This document shows positions 7,445 through 9,762 of a stretch of DNA of 9,762 nucleotides, piece after piece. The DNA is from an uncultured Bacteroidota bacterium (GTDB lineage Bacteria > Bacteroidota > Bacteroidia > Chitinophagales > Chitinophagaceae), in assembly GCA_903905685.1 (NCBI GenBank), contig CAIVHI010000155.1:1-9762 (forward strand), written 5' to 3'. Both the position numbers and the translations under genes were made by a program. Each line of letters opens with the position of its first letter. Positions within the stretch are counted from its first letter, which is position 1. Under the pieces are notes generated by a model. That model had not been told where the DNA came from. It ran no database searches and was given only the letters and a program-made list of their open reading frames with translations.

Positions 7445-7630
7445 ATGGCTCTCAGCCATCCCACAATTTTGCTTTTACGATTTCCAGCTGGAACTCCAGG
7501 TGGCCATTTCCTACCAAAGGCCTTATGCTTGGTCATAGAATGGGCTGCGATTCACCAAACCGAATTAATGGACAATTGGAACCGGGCAATGACCCATGAA
7601 CAACTTTTATCGATAAAACCACTTACCTGA
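7445..7630 (+). pseudogene. Short DUF4160-like remnant (C-terminal part only)
   Basis: This 61-codon frame starts directly after the TGA of the 149-residue gene. Residues 20-60 (HFLPKALCLVIEW, then IHQTELMDNW, then LSIKPLT) resemble, from memory, the C-terminal half of DUF4160 proteins: a lPpkaL.lv.eW stretch, an HQ.EL..NW block and an I.PL end. DUF4160 proteins are usually about 80-90 residues and start with an aromatic-rich strand carrying PPHfHa.Y. Here only about 19 unrelated-looking residues precede the match, so the N-terminal half seems deleted. DUF4160 genes are often paired with DUF2442 in toxin-antitoxin-like loci. I could not identify a DUF2442 partner downstream. It could still be expressed by coupling to the upstream gene. 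Confidence 0.45.
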
Positions 7631-7769
7631 GCATCGATTATCTCCAACCTACCCAACACTCTCACCACCACGAACTGCCAAGGGATGGCGGCAACAATTG
7701 ATACTCCCAACCGCATATTAAATTTCGCGTCCTCCCGAACCAAAACCGTTTTTTCCAAAATGTCCCCCC

Positions 7770-7777
7770 TAACTTTA
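7770..7777 (+). promoter_or_regulatory. Candidate -7 element of amn
   Basis: TAACTTTA matches TAnnTTTG except the last base and ends 4 bases before the ATG of the AMP nucleosidase gene, so its product would be leaderless. The preceding 7631-7769 stretch shows no gene I can support. The close repeat of the prfB arrangement makes it plausible, but there is no clear -33 element. Confidence 0.3.
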
Positions 7778-7781
7778 TTTC

Positions 7782-8552
7782 ATGAAAACCAAGCAGGAGA
7801 TTGTGGAGAACTGGCTGCCGAGGTATACGGGGCAGGGGCTGGCAGATTTTGGAGACTATATCTTGTTGTGCAACTTCAGCCACTACGTGCGGCTGTTTGC
7901 CGAGATGAACAATGTCCCCATCGTGGGTGAGGACAAACCTATGCCTTGCGCCACTGCAGGCGATATCAGCATCATCAATTTCGGGATGGGTAGCCCTACT
8001 GCCGCTACTGTGATGGACCTCCTGTCTGCCATCAGTCCCAAGGCAGTGCTCTTTTTGGGCAAGTGCGGGGGGCTCAAGAAAATCAACAATGTGGGCGACT
8101 TGATTCTGCCCATCGCGGCCATTCGCGGGGAGGGCACCGGCAACGACTACTTCCCGCCCGAGGTGCCTGCCCTGCCGGCATTTGCACTGCAAAAGGCCAT
8201 CTCGACCACCATCCGCGATTACCATAAAGACTACTGGACGGGCACGGTATACACCACCAACCGGAGGGTGTGGGAGCACGATGAAGATTTCAAAAACTAC
8301 TTGAGGCGCATCAGGGCTATGGCAATAGATATGGAGACAGCAACCATTTTCATAACCGGTTTCTACAACAAGATTCCCACGGGCGCACTCCTGCTGGTGT
8401 CAGACCAACCCATGGTACCCGAGGGGGTCAAAACCGGAGACAGCGACAATGTGGTCACGCGTAATTTCGCCGACATGCATCTCAACATCGGCATCGACTC
8501 CCTCAAACAGCTCATCAACAACGGGATTACCGTGAAGCACTTGCAGTTTTAA
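7782..8552 (+). CDS. amn: AMP nucleosidase (short, single-domain form)
   Basis: This 256-residue enzyme belongs to the PNP/UDP phosphorylase superfamily and should hydrolyse AMP to adenine and ribose 5-phosphate in the cytosol, tuning adenylate pools. Visible superfamily elements are GMGSPTAA (68-75, phosphate/sugar pocket), FLGKCGGL (91-98), the ribose-binding DMETATIF block (183-190, Met184/Glu185) and SDQP (207-210) with the probable catalytic Asp208. GTVYTTNRRVWEHD (154-167) and GIDSLKQLINNG (237-248) match my memory of Bacteroidota proteins annotated as AMP nucleosidase. It lacks the roughly 200-residue N-terminal regulatory domain of the 484-residue E. coli Amn; the short form is usual in this phylum. 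The ATG at 7782 has almost no Shine-Dalgarno. It appears to be a single-gene unit between the accessory cluster and the prophage edge, ending with TAA. Confidence 0.88.
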   Translation: MKTKQEIVENWLPRYTGQGLADFGDYILLCNFSHYVRLFAEMNNVPIVGEDKPMPCATAGDISIINFGMGSPTAATVMDLLSAISPKAVLFLGKCGGLKKINNVGDLILPIAAIRGEGTGNDYFPPEVPALPAFALQKAISTTIRDYHKDYWTGTVYTTNRRVWEHDEDFKNYLRRIRAMAIDMETATIFITGFYNKIPTGALLLVSDQPMVPEGVKTGDSDNVVTRNFADMHLNIGIDSLKQLINNGITVKHLQF

Positions 8553-9072
8553 GAAAAGGTATTCCACTGAAAAGCATAGGGCGGCCGTAGACTCTGTCTA
8601 CGGCCTCACCGGGCGCCAATCTCCTGATTGGCGAGGGATGATGTCCAAAAAACTGCGGTTGGCGCCTGCATGGTGCGACCCCGACAACAACACACCACAT
8701 GGGACGGGCTAAAACAAATTCGACAACGAGGGCTGTCCCTCGACGGAGCCGATGCTGTCGGACTCGCCCGGGGAAGTTGGTTGTGGAGGGCGAGGAAGAG
8801 CAACCGTTCCAAGATGCCGCGCTACCGAGGGGCGGGAAGCCGAGGCGCAGCACCACTTTGACGGTGCCGAGCTGTGCGGCATCGGTCATATTGCGGAAAC
8901 TCATCTCGTCGATGTCGATAAGCACGCACGGCCAGAGGACGGGGGGACGCTCCATTTCGAGCTGGCCGAGGTCTTGGTCGACATAGCGGAAGTAGGGGTT
9001 GCCCTGCCCATCGGCGAGGTTGGCGATGAGGGTGCGCAGGGCAAGGAAGAGGTTTGCGGCGGGAGATGTCAT
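8527..9072 (-). CDS. Phage structural (tail-terminator-like) protein with a disrupted C-terminal half
   Basis: The open frame is 181 codons, but only residues 1-87 look like a real protein: MTSPAANLFLALRTLIANL, then FRYVDQDLGQLE (28-39), PPVLWPCVLIDID (43-55) and LGTVKVVLRLGFPP (68-81). This layout resembles small phage head-tail/tail completion proteins of Bacteroidota prophages; the family name is uncertain. After Ser87 the frame becomes Cys/Arg/Pro-rich, crosses the palindrome block and overlaps the amn 3' end by 26 bases, all signs of out-of-frame reading. A -1 shift at 8812 continues LERLLFLALHNQL, the kind of amphipathic helix expected next, ending at TGA 8606-8608. I infer a single-base deletion there plus later loss of the true C-terminus. 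A programmed -1 frameshift is a less likely alternative. It follows the gpG-like gene by 14 bases, in one operon. Confidence 0.55.
   Translation of the reverse strand: MTSPAANLFLALRTLIANLADGQGNPYFRYVDQDLGQLEMERPPVLWPCVLIDIDEMSFRNMTDAAQLGTVKVVLRLGFPPLGSAASWNGCSSSPSTTNFPGRVRQHRLRRGTALVVEFVLARPMWCVVVGVAPCRRQPQFFGHHPSPIRRLAPGEAVDRVYGRPMLFSGIPFLKTASASR
8583..8605. repeat. Perfect palindrome, 10-bp stem with 3-base loop (REP-like)
   Basis: GGCCGTAGAC, loop TCT, then GTCTACGGCC is a perfect inverted repeat starting 30 bases after the amn stop. No T-run follows on either strand, so it is not a standard intrinsic terminator. A GTAG core in a short palindrome is reminiscent of REP elements mobilised by RAYT-type transposases, but no transposase is in the window and copy number elsewhere cannot be seen. 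Confidence 0.6.
8614..8633. repeat. Perfect palindrome, 8-bp stem with 4-base loop
   Basis: CGCCAATC, loop TCCT, then GATTGGCG is a second perfect inverted repeat 8 bases after the first. It again lacks a T-run. The closely spaced pair reads as one multi-hairpin element rather than chance. Confidence 0.6.
8727..8742. repeat. Palindrome, 6-bp stem with 4-base loop, third hairpin of the block
   Basis: CGAGGG, loop CTGT, then CCCTCG is a perfect short hairpin, followed by a weaker CCGA/TCGG inverted repeat at 8749-8761. The 93 bases between this and the second palindrome contain a further imperfect inverted repeat near TTGGCGCCTGCATGGTGCG. Together 8583-8761 looks like a composite repeat that replaced or invaded the 3' end of the phage gene. 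Confidence 0.4.
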
Positions 9073-9086
9073 GTTGTCAAGTGTTT

Positions 9087-9530
9087 TTAAACGGTTTTCA
9101 AAGCTTCTTGAATGTGCTCGCGGATGAGGCAGTGCAGCTCGGCCTTCAGGCCATCGTTAAGGCCGAGGAATTGCCGTTTGGGCATGATGCGGTAATGGGG
9201 GGTGCCGAATGTGCCCCGGGAGGAACGGACATAGTCGGACTCGCCCTCGTTGTGGACGCGGGCATAAGGTACATCTGTACCGATGGTGACTGAGCCGCTG
9301 CCGATGGAGACTATACGGATGCTGTTGCGCAGGTGGCCGCTCTTGACGAGGATGGCACGGCCTTTGTCCTTTCTGCCGTCGGTTTTGCGGTGAGCCCAAG
9401 GCACGCCGGCGAAGCCTTGGCGGCGGAAGTTCTCCTTGGCATCGTTGACGGCTGCGGTGCCGATGACGGGCAGCGGCGATCCGGCAGCGGCTTCGAGCTT
9501 GTGCAGTGGGACTTCGAGCGGGTTGGACAT
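9087..9530 (-). CDS. Phage virion morphogenesis protein (Mu gpG-like)
   Basis: The 147-residue protein matches the Mu gpG / phage virion morphogenesis family, which acts in tail completion or head-tail joining. Features are a helical N-terminus (1-40), KSGHLRNSI (63-71), the diagnostic strand-turn IGTDVPYARVHNEG (83-96), a basic MPKRQFLGL (116-124) and a C-terminal helix (125-145). Length and motif order are those of a complete protein, with no frameshift. The ATG at 9530 is preceded by an A/T-rich leader rather than a Shine-Dalgarno, as usual in this phylum. In Mu-type genomes gpG follows the portal and MuF-like genes and precedes tail genes. The same direction is seen here, so the truncated gene at the right edge probably belongs to the head/portal side. 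Function in an active phage is doubtful because the next gene is broken. Confidence 0.82.
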   Translation of the reverse strand: MSNPLEVPLHKLEAAAGSPLPVIGTAAVNDAKENFRRQGFAGVPWAHRKTDGRKDKGRAILVKSGHLRNSIRIVSIGSGSVTIGTDVPYARVHNEGESDYVRSSRGTFGTPHYRIMPKRQFLGLNDGLKAELHCLIREHIQEALKTV

Positions 9531-9554
9531 GAAATATTTTTTTGCGTTGTTGCG

Positions 9555-9621
9555 TACTTTTGTGGGGACGGGCCTGCGTAGCCGGTCAGCCCGGGAGCAC
9601 TTAGGTGTTCCCGCTTTTTTT
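9555..9621 (+). ncRNA. Candidate short RNA antisense to the phage operon leader
   Basis: A TACTTTTG box (9555-9562, perfect TAnnTTTG) precedes, with no coding frame I can support, a strong terminator ending at 9621. A transcript starting near 9568 would be about 54 bases. It could form CGGGC/GCCCG or GGC/GCC pairing upstream of the terminator stem. A TTTTTTTG tract lies only 10 bases before the box, so a canonical -33 at 19-21 bases is missing. It runs opposite to the phage genes and lies in the 141-base gap between them. Existence of the RNA is inferred. Confidence 0.35.
9592..9621 (+). terminator. Strong intrinsic terminator on the strand opposite the phage genes
   Basis: CGGGAGCAC (9592-9600), loop TTAG (9601-9604) and GTGTTCCCG (9605-9613) make a 9-bp stem with one G-T wobble, then C and seven T (9615-9621). 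It is oriented for plus-strand transcription although all identified genes around it are on the minus strand. Confidence 0.75.
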
Positions 9622-9652
9622 AGGGGGTGGTGGCGTATAATACCTACCCCCT
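9622..9652. repeat. Inverted repeat AGGGGGT ... ACCCCCT next to the terminator
   Basis: AGGGGGT (9622-9628) pairs perfectly with ACCCCCT (9646-9652) across a 17-base loop. It starts on the base after the terminator T-run and lacks a T-run of its own. It lies in the gap upstream of the gpG-like gene and downstream of the right-edge gene; the role is unknown. Confidence 0.4.
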
Positions 9653-9671
9653 ACCCTAAAGGTGATTTCTG

Positions 9672-9762
9672 TTAGGTTTTTGTTGCTTTCGAATCCTTTT
9701 TCGGCCATTTGACCGACTTCCCGTGGTCGGCTAATTCCTTAGCAATTTCAAGCCTCTTATCC
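9672..9762 (-). CDS. C-terminal 29 codons of a gene running off the right edge (probable phage gene)
   Basis: The minus strand is open from the window edge to TAA at 9674-9672, encoding a lysine-rich tail that contains RLEIAKELADHGKSVKWPKK. It is too short to assign. It has the same orientation as the gpG-like gene, 141 bases upstream of it. In Mu-like phages the gene before G is a MuF/head morphogenesis or portal-type protein, so that is the expectation from position only. Confidence 0.5.
   Translation of the reverse strand, partial: DKRLEIAKELADHGKSVKWPKKDSKATKT

Noticed and set aside
7631..7769. Search for a DUF2442-type gene downstream of the DUF4160-like remnant
   Set aside because: All plus-strand frames are short or broken here and no convincing motif was seen; the minus-strand frame at 7552-7758 also lacks recognisable features.
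1..9762. CRISPR arrays, tRNA or rRNA genes, insertion-sequence transposases
   Set aside because: No regularly spaced repeats, no tRNA cloverleaf pattern and no transposase or integrase motif were found.

Overview
The window looks like a chromosomal segment of a Bacteroidota bacterium, probably in or near the Chitinophagales/Sphingobacteriales. Several gene starts are preceded by the Bacteroidota-type -7 promoter element TAnnTTTG, and Shine-Dalgarno sequences are weak. The short AMP nucleosidase resembles the single-domain form common in that phylum, and there is a large secreted protein of a type common there. Coding DNA in the core genes is moderately GC-rich. The 6153-7780 stretch is visibly richer in AT.

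Layout. Positions 1-1379 (minus) hold the N-terminal 459 residues of a large exported protein that runs off the left edge. Positions 1539-2867 (minus) hold a secreted papain-fold (C1, bleomycin-hydrolase-like) peptidase with an intact Cys/His/Asn catalytic set. A probable terminator separates the two, and each has its own candidate -7 promoter. Divergent from the peptidase are prfB (3061-4149, plus; release factor 2, with no programmed frameshift site) and a fused ABC exporter half-transporter (4205-5983, plus), 55 bp apart and probably co-transcribed.

Positions 6153-7630 form a small, AT-richer accessory cluster on the plus strand. It contains an endonuclease/exonuclease/phosphatase (EEP) family gene split by one in-frame TAG, then an unrecognised 149-residue gene overlapping it by ATGA, then a 61-residue ORF whose C-terminal half resembles the end of DUF4160 proteins. 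The tight packing suggests a co-translated module. The amber stop and the shortened third gene suggest decay.

Positions 7782-8552 (plus) encode AMP nucleosidase. Immediately 3' is a block of compact palindromes (8583-8742). It overlaps the 3' end of a minus-strand phage gene whose reading frame appears broken near 8812. Next come an intact Mu gpG-like virion morphogenesis gene (9087-9530) and the last 29 codons of another minus-strand gene at the right edge. The right end is therefore the edge of a prophage or prophage remnant abutting amn. Between the two right-hand phage genes, on the opposite strand, lies a strong intrinsic terminator with a TAnnTTTG box upstream: a candidate short antisense or regulatory RNA.

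The best candidates for something undescribed are the EEP/149-aa/DUF4160-like cluster and the small RNA-like element in the phage segment. Neither can be proven from sequence alone.
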